A DNA stretch of 64,000 bases from Oscillospiraceae bacterium (GCA_017472965.1 JAFUNR010000021.1:54318-118317); one strand, 5' to 3'; counted from the first letter of the stretch, positions 17,704 to 27,338 are shown. Notes: generated by a model not told the origin, from the letters alone. Numbers and translations are program-made.

Positions 17704-19287
17704 TCAGAATTCCGTGTACTGATACGGTGCCAGCAGTTCCAGGGTACGGCAGCTGTGGAACATACAGTTGAACCAGAAGTTCTTCTCCGCATCCTCTGTG
17801 TTCATCCAGTGGGTGGGGATCTGGCCGTTTTCGTGCTGCACACGGGTCAGCTGATCCGCCAGAGCCAGTGCCTTGGCCAGATACAGATCACCGCAGCCGG
17901 CCTTGTACAGGTTGAAGAAGCCCTGCGCCGCCGCGCTGGTAGAGGAATCGATGGGCACATACCAGCCGTACTGCTCCAGCGCACAGGGGGTGTGCCAGAT
18001 GGCGGGGTCATAGGGTTCACCGTTATCCGGCGCAGCATGCAGCCACGGATAGGGGCGCTTCCAGATAACGAACTGATCTTCGGCAAAGCGCATCAGTTCC
18101 TTGGCCTGTTCCAGACGCACGGGATCGTCCGCATAAAATTCGGTAAAATACCGCGCCAGCGACAGTGCGCTGAAATGGGTCAGGTTCATGTAGTTGGTGG
18201 AAAGGGGGCTGTCCTCGAACTGACCCTCCCAGTTGAAGCTGGTCAGCTGGGTCTTCATCACATACTCCACCGCTTTTTCGCTCAGCTGCTTCCAGCACTC
18301 CTCGCCGGTGCGCTTGTAAAGCGCGGACAGGAACGGCACCACACCATCCAGCGGAGAGACGTAGTTGGGGGTGAGGGGCTCACCTGTCTCACAGGAGCGC
18401 ACCAGATACCAGCTGCCGTTGGGTTCGACGGTATTCAGATAGTAACGGCCGATCTTGAGAGCCTCCTCCAGATACACCGGGTTGCCGGTGGCCTTTTCCA
18501 TATCCAGATACATCTGGCCGCCGCGGGCGGGGTAGATCATCATCATGGTGCCGTTGTGAGCTTCGGCAGCGTGCCAGTTGGGGGTGACCACATTGTATTT
18601 CACCGGATCGGGGCAGAAGCCCAGATAATACGTGGGGGGCAGATCGGCCAGAGGCGCATCACCGCGGGGGGTGATGCTCATCAGATAATCCGCAGCGCTG
18701 ACCGCCACCTTCATGGCATCGGCGGCTTCCTCGGGGCAGATGCGCGCATAGGAAAGCATCGCGCCCACCAGAGCGCTGATCATCTTGGTGGGGTAGGTAT
18801 TCAGATCGTAGGAAGGATCCGGCGTACCGTGCTGCAGCCAGTGCTGGATAAAGCTCTGCGACATGGCAAATTTATACGCCTTGGCGGCGCATTCGGAATA
18901 GGAGCACACCGCCGGCGGGGTATCCGCGGGGAACGGTGCACTGCGGAAGAAGGTGCGGGCGCCCACAAGAGCATATTCGGTGCCGTCGGGCCGCAGCGCG
19001 GTGACAGTCAGCTGCACCACGCCCTCGGGCAGCTCGGCCCAGATGGGGGTGAGCAAAGCACAGCAGTCATCTGCTTCAAAGGTGTGCACACCGCCGTTTT
19101 CATCCACGGCCTTGTAAAGATAGCGGTGACAATCGCGGATGGCAGTGAAATGGAAGGCCGGCACATACATGAACATGGTGGCTTCCACATTCCAGAACGG
19201 TGCACCGCGCTTGACGCCGGGACGCACGGCGTTTTCGGCCAGACAGCATTCCTCAAATGCCTGACGGGCAAGTTCGGCTTTTGACAT
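17704..19287 (-). CDS. (alpha/alpha)-barrel protein of unknown specificity, glycan context
   Basis: This 527-aa protein is rich in repeated helical hairpins with aromatic loops (HNGTMMMIYPARGGQMYLD, WYLVRSCETGEPLTP, FNWEGQFEDSPLSTNYMN), as in six-hairpin glycosidases, epimerases and polysaccharide lyases. No catalytic signature could be assigned. There is no signal peptide. The start is the ATG with GGCGGGTGA upstream; the open frame extends 44 codons further without an initiation signal. It is the first gene of an operon with the beta-mannosidase-like GH2, so it probably helps to process the same oligosaccharide, possibly as a lyase, hydrolase or epimerase. Confidence 0.6.
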   Translation of the reverse strand: MSKAELARQAFEECCLAENAVRPGVKRGAPFWNVEATMFMYVPAFHFTAIRDCHRYLYKAVDENGGVHTFEADDCCALLTPIWAELPEGVVQLTVTALRPDGTEYALVGARTFFRSAPFPADTPPAVCSYSECAAKAYKFAMSQSFIQHWLQHGTPDPSYDLNTYPTKMISALVGAMLSYARICPEEAADAMKVAVSAADYLMSITPRGDAPLADLPPTYYLGFCPDPVKYNVVTPNWHAAEAHNGTMMMIYPARGGQMYLDMEKATGNPVYLEEALKIGRYYLNTVEPNGSWYLVRSCETGEPLTPNYVSPLDGVVPFLSALYKRTGEECWKQLSEKAVEYVMKTQLTSFNWEGQFEDSPLSTNYMNLTHFSALSLARYFTEFYADDPVRLEQAKELMRFAEDQFVIWKRPYPWLHAAPDNGEPYDPAIWHTPCALEQYGWYVPIDSSTSAAAQGFFNLYKAGCGDLYLAKALALADQLTRVQHENGQIPTHWMNTEDAEKNFWFNCMFHSCRTLELLAPYQYTEF

Positions 19288-19409
19288 ACAGTTCACCCGC
19301 CGGCGCGGCAGCCGGCTCTTTTTTGCAACACAGGCAGACACCGCAAATTTTATCCGCTGCGCTGACCGCCGCAGATTTTGTGAAAAGCATAACAGGCGGT
19401 CTTTCTTTG

Positions 19410-19438
19410 AGAGTACCACATTTCAGGCAAAAATACAA
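19410..19438 (-). promoter_or_regulatory. promoter of the alpha-alpha barrel/GH2 operon
   Basis: Minus strand TTGTAT (19433-19438), 17-base spacer ending TGG (extended -10), TACTCT (19410-19415). Its spacer begins TTTTG like the GH20 and GH42-like promoters. Confidence 0.5.
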
Positions 19439-19504
19439 GAAAAATTGAACAACAGCCGGTGATTTTCGGACAGATACCCACACCGCCGCATTGATCTTTC
19501 ATAC

Positions 19505-19538
19505 AAAAAGCCGCCGTCCGCAGAGGACGGCAGCTTTG
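19505..19538 (-). terminator. terminator of secA
   Basis: AAAGC-GCCGTCC pairs with GGACGGC-GCTTT (about 19507-19537) with small bulges. On the minus strand it is followed by TTTTTGTATG. Confidence 0.75.
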
Positions 19539-19542
19539 CCAT

Positions 19543-22332
19543 TTATTGCTTTGCCAGCTCGGGGTGATACTGGGCGCAGGTGCATTTTTTCCATTTTTTG
19601 CCGCTGCCGCAGGGACACGGATCGTTGCGGCCGATTTTTTCCACGCGCACGGGCTTGCTGCGTGCAGGCTCGCCGCCGGCGGATACGGCGGTCTGGGGGC
19701 GGGCCATCTGGCGGCGCTCCACGATCTCGTAGATCATGGTCATGCGCACGGCGTTTTCGCGGATGGCCTCCACCATGGCATCGAACATATCCGAGCCTTC
19801 CACCCGGTACTCGATAACAGGGTCGCGCTGGGCATAGCCGCGCAGACCAATGCTGCGCCGCAGCTCTTCCATGGCATCGATGTGATCCATCCACTCGCGG
19901 TCAACGGCACGCAGCAGCATGGCACGCTCCAGCTCACGCATACGGGCACTGCCCAGCCGCGCCTCTTTTTCCTGCAGATGACGCATGGCGCGTTCGATGA
20001 GGAAGCCGCTGATATCCTGCGGGGTCAGAACGGCCAGCTCGCCTTCGGAATAGCGGAAATCCTGCGGACCGCACATCCAGCCCTGATAATAGGCACGCAG
20101 GCCCTCCAGATTCCAGTCGGCGGGGTTTTCGGCATTGCAGAACAGCAGCACCTGATTCTCCACGCTTTCGCGCAGCATCCTGTGGATGCTTTCGGACACA
20201 TCGGAATCTGCCAGCACCTGCTGGCGCTGCTTGTAGATAATGGCACGCTGATTATTCAGCACATCGTCATACTGCAGCACCGTTTTGCGGATGCCGAAGT
20301 TGCGTCCCTCGATGCTCTTCTGGGCACGCTCGATGGTGGAGGCAAACATCTTGTATTCCATGGATGCGCCTTCGGTCTGCCCCAGCGTGTTCTTCAGCAT
20401 CTTCAGCGCACCGTTTTCGCCGAAAATACGCAGCAGGTCATCCTCGGTGGAAAGGAAGAATTTGCTTTCGCCCGGGTCGCCCTGACGACCGCTTCGGCCG
20501 CGCAGCTGGTTATCGATGCGGCGGCTTTCGTGGCGCTCGGTGCCGATGATAAACAGACCGCCCGCCGCACGGACCCGGTCGGCCTCGGCAGCGATATCGG
20601 CCTTGTGCTTTGCAAGGCGTGCATCATACTCGGCGCGCACGGCAAGAATATCGGCATCGTCGGTATCGGCATGACCGTCGGCCTCGGCCAGAAGCTCCTC
20701 GCTCCAGCGGGGCACAGGCCCCTCCTCGCCTTCTGTCATCTGCCGGCGCAGATCGCTTTTCGCCATAAAATCGGCATTGCCGCCCAGCAGGATATCGGTG
20801 CCGCGGCCCGCCATATTGGTGGCGATGGTCACCGCGCCGTACTGACCGGCCTGCGCCACGATCTCGGCTTCCTTTTCGTGGTGCTTGGCATTCAGCACAT
20901 TATGCTTGATGCCCCGCTTTTTCAGCATACGGCTGAGCAGCTCACTCTTCTCGATGCTGACGGTACCCACCAGCACCGGCTGGCCCTTGGCGTGGCACGC
21001 GGCCACCTGATCGATGATCGCCGCGAATTTCTGCTGCTCGGTGGCGTACAGGGCATCGGTATGGTCGATGCGGATCACCGGACGGTTGGTGGGCACCTCC
21101 ACCACCTGCAGGCCGTAGATCTCGCTGAATTCCTCGGCCTCGGTCTTGGTGGTACCGGTCATGCCGGCCAGCTTTTTATACATACGGAAATAGTTCTGGA
21201 AGGTGATGGAGGCAAGGGTCTTGCTCTCGCGGGCGACGGTGACGCCCTCCTTGGCCTCGATGGCCTGATGCAGGCCCTCGTTGTAGCGTCGGCCGGTCAT
21301 CAGTCGGCCGGTGAATTCGTCCACGATGACGATCTCGCCGTCCTTGACCACATAATCCACATCCCGTTTCATCACGCCGCGGGCCTTGATGGCCTGCTTG
21401 ATGTGGTGGGAAAGCTCCATATTCTCCGGATCGGACAGGTTCTCCAGACCGAAATACTTTTCTGCCTTTTCGATGCCGGAGGCAGTGAGCGTGGCGGACT
21501 TTGCCTTTTCATCCACCAGATAATCGCCGTACACATAGCCTTCGCTTTCGGCATCGTCCATATCCAGCTTGGAGTTCTGCTCCACCACCTTGCGCATACG
21601 CAGGGTTTTGGCAAAGGCATCGGCTTTGGTATACAGCTCGGTGCTCTCCTCGCCGGCGCCGCTGATGATCAGCGGGGTACGGGCCTCATCGATGAGGATG
21701 GAGTCCACCTCGTCCACGATGGCATAGGCATGGCCGCGCTGGACAAGGCGTTCCTTATAGACCGCCATATTGTCGCGCAGGTAATCAAAGCCGAATTCAT
21801 TGTTGGTGCCGTAGGTGATATCGCAGGCATAGGCGGCGCGGCGCTCATCCGGCTCCATATCGTGGGCGATCAGACCCACGCTCATGCCCAGAAAACGGTA
21901 CAGCTTGCCCATCCACTCGCTCTGGTAGCGGGCCAGATAGTCGTTGACGGTGACCACATGCACGCCCTCGCCGGTCAGGGCATTCAGATACACCGGCAGG
22001 GTGGCGGTCAGGGTCTTGCCCTCACCGGTCTTCATCTCGGCAATGGCGGCGCGGTGCAGCACGGCGCCGCCGATAAGCTGCACATGGAAAGGCCGCTGCC
22101 CCAGCACACGCCATGCGGCCTCGGAGCAGGCCGCAAAGGCATCCGGCAGCAGATCATCCAGCGTTTCACCGGCGGCAAGGCGGGCCTTCAGCGCGGGGGT
22201 GACCGCCTGCAGCTGGGCATCGGTCATGGCGGCATAGACAGGGGCCAGGGCTTCGATCTTCGCCGTGATGGGCGCGATGCGCCGAAGCTCCTTGTCAGAA
22301 AAGGTTCCGAAAATTTTGTCGAGCAGGGACAT
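19543..22332 (-). CDS. secA: preprotein translocase subunit SecA
   Basis: This 929-aa protein is the ATPase motor that pushes unfolded secretory proteins through SecYEG. All hallmarks are present: Walker A (EMKTGEGKT), helicase motif II-like VDEVDSILIDEA, TGTTKTEAEEF, the NMAGRGTDI motif and RGRSGRQGDPG. The C-terminus carries a metal-binding SEC-C tail (NDPCPCGSGKKWKKC) that contacts SecB or the membrane in many bacteria. Length is slightly above the Bacillus enzyme. The start is the ATG 8 bases after AAAGGAG; the frame upstream reaches into the promoter and is not used. Monocistronic. Confidence 0.97.
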   Translation of the reverse strand: MSLLDKIFGTFSDKELRRIAPITAKIEALAPVYAAMTDAQLQAVTPALKARLAAGETLDDLLPDAFAACSEAAWRVLGQRPFHVQLIGGAVLHRAAIAEMKTGEGKTLTATLPVYLNALTGEGVHVVTVNDYLARYQSEWMGKLYRFLGMSVGLIAHDMEPDERRAAYACDITYGTNNEFGFDYLRDNMAVYKERLVQRGHAYAIVDEVDSILIDEARTPLIISGAGEESTELYTKADAFAKTLRMRKVVEQNSKLDMDDAESEGYVYGDYLVDEKAKSATLTASGIEKAEKYFGLENLSDPENMELSHHIKQAIKARGVMKRDVDYVVKDGEIVIVDEFTGRLMTGRRYNEGLHQAIEAKEGVTVARESKTLASITFQNYFRMYKKLAGMTGTTKTEAEEFSEIYGLQVVEVPTNRPVIRIDHTDALYATEQQKFAAIIDQVAACHAKGQPVLVGTVSIEKSELLSRMLKKRGIKHNVLNAKHHEKEAEIVAQAGQYGAVTIATNMAGRGTDILLGGNADFMAKSDLRRQMTEGEEGPVPRWSEELLAEADGHADTDDADILAVRAEYDARLAKHKADIAAEADRVRAAGGLFIIGTERHESRRIDNQLRGRSGRQGDPGESKFFLSTEDDLLRIFGENGALKMLKNTLGQTEGASMEYKMFASTIERAQKSIEGRNFGIRKTVLQYDDVLNNQRAIIYKQRQQVLADSDVSESIHRMLRESVENQVLLFCNAENPADWNLEGLRAYYQGWMCGPQDFRYSEGELAVLTPQDISGFLIERAMRHLQEKEARLGSARMRELERAMLLRAVDREWMDHIDAMEELRRSIGLRGYAQRDPVIEYRVEGSDMFDAMVEAIRENAVRMTMIYEIVERRQMARPQTAVSAGGEPARSKPVRVEKIGRNDPCPCGSGKKWKKCTCAQYHPELAKQ

Positions 22333-22437
22333 TGTCAGTCTCCTTTGTTGCGTTTTGGTTCTGTGCGCTGCGGCGGGGCGCCGTGCGCGTTCTTCTGGCG
22401 CGGGAATGTCTTGCCCGCGCAAAGCGTATACAGTAAT

Positions 22438-22466
22438 ATTGTACCTTTTTATCCTGTCAATGTCAA
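22438..22466 (-). promoter_or_regulatory. promoter of secA
   Basis: Minus strand perfect TTGACA (22461-22466), 17-base spacer, TACAAT (22438-22443), about 106 bases ahead of the start codon, leaving a long GC-rich leader. Confidence 0.85.
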
Positions 22467-22553
22467 ACGAAACGCCCCGAAACAGCGGCACTTATACCGC
22501 CCCGAAAACACTATTTTATAAAAAATTTACATCTTTATTTATCACAATGCCTC

Positions 22554-22582
22554 TTGCGCTTTCAGACTGCGGCGGTTATACT
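22554..22582 (+). promoter_or_regulatory. promoter of nadK operon
   Basis: TTGCGC (22554-22559), 17-base spacer, TATACT (22577-22582), 32 bases before the start codon. Confidence 0.75.
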
Positions 22583-22614
22583 GAAAGCAGAACATCGCTC
22601 CGGGAGGATCTTTC

Positions 22615-23472
22615 ATGCGCTTTCTCATCACACCCAACATTCAGCGGCCCGATGCGCTGGCTTTCGCACGGCAGCTGGCGGATACGCTGACCGCCTCCGG
22701 TCACAACGCTCTTGTGCCGGCTGCCACCGCCGCGCTGCCCGGCTGGCAGGGGGTTTCCGTCTGGGACGGCAGCGCCCCCGATATGCTGATGACCGCCGGC
22801 GGCGACGGCACCATGCTGAAATTCATCCGCGAGGCCAACTGCTGGGATGTGCCGGTGTGGGGGGTGAATTTCGGCCACATCGGCTACCTGACCGAGTGTG
22901 AGCCCGCCGAGGCGGCGGAGTCACTGCGGCGCATCCTTGCCGGCGAATACACCGCCGAGCAGCGCATTCTGCTGGCGGGTGAGCTGGCAGGCGCGGACGG
23001 ACAGGTGCGCGGCCGCTTTGTGGCGGTGAACGAAGCCAACATCTTCCGCGGAGCCATGACCCGGGCGCTGCAGCTGGAGCTTGCCATCAACGGCGGCTTT
23101 GTGCGCAGCCTTTCGGCGGACGGCATGATCGTCTCCACCCCCACCGGCTCCACCGCATACAATTTCTCTGCCGGCGGGCCGGTGCTGATGCCGGCGATGG
23201 ATTGCTTTGCCGTGACGCCGGTGTGCCCCTATGCGGCGCTGGCCTGCGCCATCGTCACCTCCGGCAGTGACCGGATCCGCATCCGGGTGAACATTCCCCA
23301 GCCGGAGCCGGATGCCCCGCCGCTGCTGGTGATCGACAGCTGCGAAAAATACCTGCTGCGCGACGGCGACGAGATCCGTCTATACAAAGCCCCCTGCACC
23401 CTGCGCACCGTCAAAACGCAGGAGAGGAATTTCTACACCAAGCTGCACCGTAAGCTGGCGGAAAACTGCTGA
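22615..23472 (+). CDS. nadK: NAD kinase
   Basis: This 285-aa enzyme phosphorylates NAD to NADP using ATP. The catalytic GGDGT motif is at residues 62-66 (Asp64), followed by GVNFGHIGYLTE. The NE/D-type motif VNEANIFRG and the glycine-rich GMIVSTPTGSTAYNFSAGGP are typical of NadK. CGGGAGGATC precedes the ATG. It is followed after 40 bases by the UroD-like gene at 23513 on the same strand with no terminator between them, so the two are probably co-transcribed. That pairing is unusual and gives no obvious clue to the UroD-like function. Confidence 0.95.
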   Translation: MRFLITPNIQRPDALAFARQLADTLTASGHNALVPAATAALPGWQGVSVWDGSAPDMLMTAGGDGTMLKFIREANCWDVPVWGVNFGHIGYLTECEPAEAAESLRRILAGEYTAEQRILLAGELAGADGQVRGRFVAVNEANIFRGAMTRALQLELAINGGFVRSLSADGMIVSTPTGSTAYNFSAGGPVLMPAMDCFAVTPVCPYAALACAIVTSGSDRIRIRVNIPQPEPDAPPLLVIDSCEKYLLRDGDEIRLYKAPCTLRTVKTQERNFYTKLHRKLAENC

Positions 23473-23512
23473 ACGCCGCTTTCCGATTTTATTTCAAAAC
23501 GGAGGAATCCTT

Positions 23513-24589
23513 ATGAACAGGCTCAGCTCGCGCGAAAATATGCTGCGCACCATCTTTTTTCAGGGTCCCGATTACATTCCCATGAACTATGCCATCAACG
23601 GCAGCTGTTATTTTCAGTACGATCTGAACGAGCTGTTCGATCTGATGGAGCGCCACCCCATCCTTTTCCCGAATTTTGTGCGCCCGAAGGATAACGCCGC
23701 TTTTCTGGAAGGACTGCGCACCGGTATGCCCGGCGTGGGCCGCGCGGGCGAGCCCTTCACCGATGATTTCGGCTGCGTGTGGGAGACCCCGATGATGGGC
23801 CTGACCGGCACCGTCACCAAACACCCGCTGGCAGATCTGACCAAATTTGAGCAGTACCGCTTCCCCGATCCGGAGGTGTGTATGGGCATCGGCCCCATCG
23901 ACTGGAAGGCCGAGGAAGCCCGCATCGCCGCGGCGAAAGCGGCGGGCGAATTCGTAGGCGCCGGTCTGCGCCACGGGCACACCTATCTGCAGCTGACCGA
24001 TCTGTGCAGCTATGAGGGCTTTCTCTACGCCATGATGGACGAGGATCCCGTACTGGAGCCGCTGATCAAGGGCGTCAACGATTTCAACTGTGCCATCATT
24101 CAGAAATACATTGATATGGGCGTGGATCTGATCTCCATTCCCGAGGATCTGGGTATGCAGTCCGGCCCCATGATCACACCAGAACATTTCAAAAAATATA
24201 TCAAGCCCAGCTACCAGCGCATGATGAAGCTGGCACGGGATGCAGGCTGTGTCGTGCATATGCATTCCGACGGCGACATCCGCACGCTGGTGGATGATAT
24301 CATCGACGGCGGCTGTCAGATCATCAATCTGCAGGATCTGGTCAACGGCATCGACTGGATCGCCGAGCGCTTCCGCGGCAAGACCTGCGTGGATCTGGAT
24401 ATCGACCGGCAGAATGTCACCTTTGGCGGCACGCCGAAGGATATCGACGATCTGATCCGCGAAGAGGTGGAGAAGATCGGCACCCCGGCCGGCGGCCTGA
24501 TGATGGTGTACGGTCTGTACCCCGGCACCCCCATCGAAAACGCCGAGGCCGTAGCCGCTGCCATGGAAAAATACCGCCTGCTGCGGTAA
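23513..24589 (+). CDS. uroporphyrinogen decarboxylase superfamily protein (UroD-like 2)
   Basis: This 358-aa TIM-barrel protein of the UroD/MtaA superfamily starts MNRLSSRENMLRTIFFQGPD, a typical opening for this group. Where methyltransferases of the family have a His-x-Cys-Gly zinc site, this protein has VVHMHSDGDIRT, followed by GTPKDIDDLIREEVEKIG and GLMMVYGLYPGTPIEN. It therefore lacks the standard zinc ligands and is not HemE. AACGGAGG lies 7 bases before the ATG. It is second in an operon with nadK and ends at a bidirectional terminator. Reaction unknown; related to but clearly different from the other two UroD-like proteins here. Confidence 0.8.
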   Translation: MNRLSSRENMLRTIFFQGPDYIPMNYAINGSCYFQYDLNELFDLMERHPILFPNFVRPKDNAAFLEGLRTGMPGVGRAGEPFTDDFGCVWETPMMGLTGTVTKHPLADLTKFEQYRFPDPEVCMGIGPIDWKAEEARIAAAKAAGEFVGAGLRHGHTYLQLTDLCSYEGFLYAMMDEDPVLEPLIKGVNDFNCAIIQKYIDMGVDLISIPEDLGMQSGPMITPEHFKKYIKPSYQRMMKLARDAGCVVHMHSDGDIRTLVDDIIDGGCQIINLQDLVNGIDWIAERFRGKTCVDLDIDRQNVTFGGTPKDIDDLIREEVEKIGTPAGGLMMVYGLYPGTPIENAEAVAAAMEKYRLLR

Positions 24590-24651
24590 GACGCACCTGC
24601 CTTATCCGGCGTATCCCCTTCATTCAAACCCGTTTTACATTTCTCAAAGAT

Positions 24652-24698
24652 AAAACCGAAGCAGCCGCCGTTTTATACGGACATCTGCTTCGGTTTTT
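24652..24698. terminator. bidirectional terminator
   Basis: AAAACCGAAGCAG (24652-24664) pairs perfectly with CTGCTTCGGTTTT (24685-24697), followed by TGTTTTGG. It separates convergent transcription units. Confidence 0.9.
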
Positions 24699-24706
24699 GT
24701 TTTGGT

Positions 24707-26575
24707 TTAAACGCCCCAGCGCTCTTTGGCGTCAAAGGCGGTTTTTGCCAGATTGACGGCAAGACCGCCCTCAAAGCTTTCCGGCGGGCGGGATGTCAGC
24801 TTCTCATAATAGCCGCCGTCGGCAAAAGCCTGTACAAACCCCTGTGCGATGCGTGCGCGCTCGGCGGGATGCGCCTCGCCGATGCGCACCAGCGCGGCAA
24901 CCGCGTTGCAGAAAAACTGGTACAGCAGCACACGGAAATCCCGCCAGGGGAACCACGGATAACTGCCGTCCGGCTGATAGATGGGGCGCAGATGCTCATC
25001 GGGCGCGGTGAGCACCCCCAGCAGCAGCTCCACACTGTCCGCATCTGCCAGCCGCCCCAGATGGTACATGGCCATGGCGGCACGGTGCTGATTATATTTG
25101 CGGCAATCCCGCAGCATCAGGTCATCCCGCTGTTCCACCATCTGCCGCAGCAGCGGCACGGCAGCGGCATCCCCCGTGGCCGCCAGCGCAAAGGCAGCGT
25201 GTTTGCGGGTGTTTTCATCCGGCGAGGAAAGCAGCCCGCGCAGGGTCGGCTGCGCTGCCGCGCCCATGCGCCGTGCCGACCAGATGGCAAGACCCGGGCG
25301 CAGCGTGGCAAGGCGTTCCTCCAGTTGCTGCGGCTGGGTCAGGAAATGCATCTGCTGCACCTGCAGCGGCCCGCCGTCATAATCCCGCTTGCCATCCACC
25401 CACAGACCCCTGTCGTGGGCTTTATCCAGACAGCCGCTTGCCTGCAGGCGGCTGCGCAGCTCTTCGTAGGGGATCTGCTTCAGCGGACAGCCGTGCCGCA
25501 GCGCCAGCAGGGCGATATCCGCGGCGGCTTCGGCGGTTTTGTTCATATCGGGGATCATCCGCACGCTGCCGGCCACATCGCAATCCACCCCCAGCGCACG
25601 GCAGGGCACCAGCAGGCCGTCAAAGCCTTTGGGGATCAGCGCCTTCCACGGCACGGGAAAGGACATATTGTATGCATTCAGGTTGGCGCCCACCGCCCAG
25701 TCGGCGAACAGATCGCTTTCCATGCATTTATCCCACCCGTGCTTATCCAGATCGGAATAGGTATAAAACGCAGGCTCTGCCGTGAAATTCCCGTCGAACA
25801 CATCCTGCAGACGAAGCTGTTCCTCCGATACGATGTGCCGGCCCTCCCGCACGCCGATGAGCGGCATATGCTGCACAAATTTTCCCATCCGCCTGAGCGG
25901 CGAAGGCTCCCATGCGCAGGAGAATACCAGTGCCCGGGACAAAGCACGGTCATCCAGCGGGTCCACACGGCCGAAATCCATATTGACCGTCTGCAGCGCA
26001 CTGCCGCTGCGCACACGGCACACACGGCTGTAGGGCTGGCCAAGGCCGTCCCATGCACGGCCAAAAACGGTTTCGCAGCCGGCCATGCGGGCAACGGCGC
26101 CGTCTCCGGTGCAATCCATCAGCACACAGCAGGCGATATTGCGGATACCGCCGGCTGTCAGCACACGCACACCCGTCACCTTTTGCCGCTGCAGATACAC
26201 ACCGCAGACCGATGCGCCCAGCAGCATCGGCACGCCCTGCTGCCGCAGCTTTTGTTCCAGTACAAACCGGCCGCTTTCCGCAAGCTCGCAGCCAAACCGG
26301 CGGCTGTGCTGCCGGCGGGCTTCCTCCACAGCCCCGGCCCTGCCGCCGGCACAGCCGAAATACCAGGTGGGGATACCGCCCGCGGTGGTGGTGCCGCCCA
26401 CGGTGAAAAGCCGCTCCAGCCCCAGCACGGAAAGGCCGTTTTCCGCCGAAAACAACGCCGCCAGTGCGCCGGAGTTGCCCAGACCGCAGACGATCACATC
26501 GTACTGTGCATCAAAGCACACATCCTTTACCGCCGTGCGCGTCAGACAGCCCTCCCACAGTTCACAAAGCAGCAT
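24707..26575 (-). CDS. FAD-dependent oxidoreductase with HEAT-like C-terminal region
   Basis: This 622-aa protein has an N-terminal Rossmann FAD motif (YDVIVCGLGNSGALAAL, about 24-40; GERL-like LGLERL follows), a GGTTTAGG loop and a second FAD contact (CVLMDCTGDGAVA). The last about 190 residues contain HEAT/Armadillo-like helical repeats (TLRGLLSSPDENTRKHAAFA and following). It resembles the FAD-dependent oxidoreductases (xanthan lyase-type annotation) frequently found in carbohydrate loci. The start is the ATG after GGAGGAGG. It overlaps the upstream oxidoreductase gene by 14 bases, which implies translational coupling. Substrate unknown. Confidence 0.75.
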   Translation of the reverse strand: MLLCELWEGCLTRTAVKDVCFDAQYDVIVCGLGNSGALAALFSAENGLSVLGLERLFTVGGTTTAGGIPTWYFGCAGGRAGAVEEARRQHSRRFGCELAESGRFVLEQKLRQQGVPMLLGASVCGVYLQRQKVTGVRVLTAGGIRNIACCVLMDCTGDGAVARMAGCETVFGRAWDGLGQPYSRVCRVRSGSALQTVNMDFGRVDPLDDRALSRALVFSCAWEPSPLRRMGKFVQHMPLIGVREGRHIVSEEQLRLQDVFDGNFTAEPAFYTYSDLDKHGWDKCMESDLFADWAVGANLNAYNMSFPVPWKALIPKGFDGLLVPCRALGVDCDVAGSVRMIPDMNKTAEAAADIALLALRHGCPLKQIPYEELRSRLQASGCLDKAHDRGLWVDGKRDYDGGPLQVQQMHFLTQPQQLEERLATLRPGLAIWSARRMGAAAQPTLRGLLSSPDENTRKHAAFALAATGDAAAVPLLRQMVEQRDDLMLRDCRKYNQHRAAMAMYHLGRLADADSVELLLGVLTAPDEHLRPIYQPDGSYPWFPWRDFRVLLYQFFCNAVAALVRIGEAHPAERARIAQGFVQAFADGGYYEKLTSRPPESFEGGLAVNLAKTAFDAKERWGV

Positions 26576-27338
26576 GGCGCAGCACCTCCTCCCCATACAG
26601 CACACCGGCATCAAAGGCCAGCAGCGGATTGCGATAGGCGCAGGAGGGCAGCTGCACGATCCCCTCCCGCAGGTACGGTCCCGCAGCGGATACCGTACAG
26701 GCAAAATCCTCCGCTATCATCTGCAGGCGGTGCTGCGCAAGCTGTTCCAGCTGCGCTTCCAGCACGGCGCGGGCGGCGGCAGGATCCGCATCCGCCGCCA
26801 CGGGACACTGCAGCACCCAGTCGCCCTCATACCCCCAGCGCTGCACGCTGACACCCTGCGGCGGCGCGGCATTGCCTTCGCGCCCGGCGATAAGTGCATT
26901 GAAGGTTTTGCAGACAATATCCTGCTGCGCAGCGCGGGTATCAACAACACACGCTGCCTGCCAGCGGCGGAAGCCCGCAGCCCCATGACTGAGCACCGCA
27001 AAGCCCTCCTCGTTTTTTTCAATGCCGGCCACGGCAGTATTCAGCAGCAGCTCTTTTTCCTGCCAGCGGCGATAAAACGGCGCGGCGCAGTCCAGCAGAC
27101 AGATCCGTCCGTCCGAAAAAGCGCCCCGCTGTTCAAATTCCTCCCGCAGCTCTTTTGCGGCACCGCTCTGCAGCGGCGCAGCATAGTCATCGCCGAAGTG
27201 CAGTGCACCGAGGAACTCCGTGCCCGCCGTGGGACCGGCCTCCAGAACAAGGCAGCGGCTGCCCAGCGCCTGCGCCAGCCCCGCCGCCGCAAAGGTAGCG
27301 CCCAGCACGATGACATCATACCGGTTTTCGCGTTTCAT
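26562..27338 (-). CDS. small FAD/NAD(P)-binding oxidoreductase
   Basis: This 258-aa protein begins with a Rossmann-like strand-loop-helix (YDVIVLGATFAAAGLAQAL) whose glycine pattern is degenerate (GATFAAAG instead of GxGxxG). It ends with a C-terminal segment typical of FAD oxidoreductases (PSCAYRNPLLAFDAGVLYG). A GTG nine bases upstream (27347) is an alternative start, but its ribosome site would be only two bases away. It overlaps the larger oxidoreductase downstream, so the two may form a heteromeric enzyme or be the product of a gene split. Function unknown. Confidence 0.6.
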   Translation of the reverse strand: MKRENRYDVIVLGATFAAAGLAQALGSRCLVLEAGPTAGTEFLGALHFGDDYAAPLQSGAAKELREEFEQRGAFSDGRICLLDCAAPFYRRWQEKELLLNTAVAGIEKNEEGFAVLSHGAAGFRRWQAACVVDTRAAQQDIVCKTFNALIAGREGNAAPPQGVSVQRWGYEGDWVLQCPVAADADPAAARAVLEAQLEQLAQHRLQMIAEDFACTVSAAGPYLREGIVQLPSCAYRNPLLAFDAGVLYGEEVLRHAAL

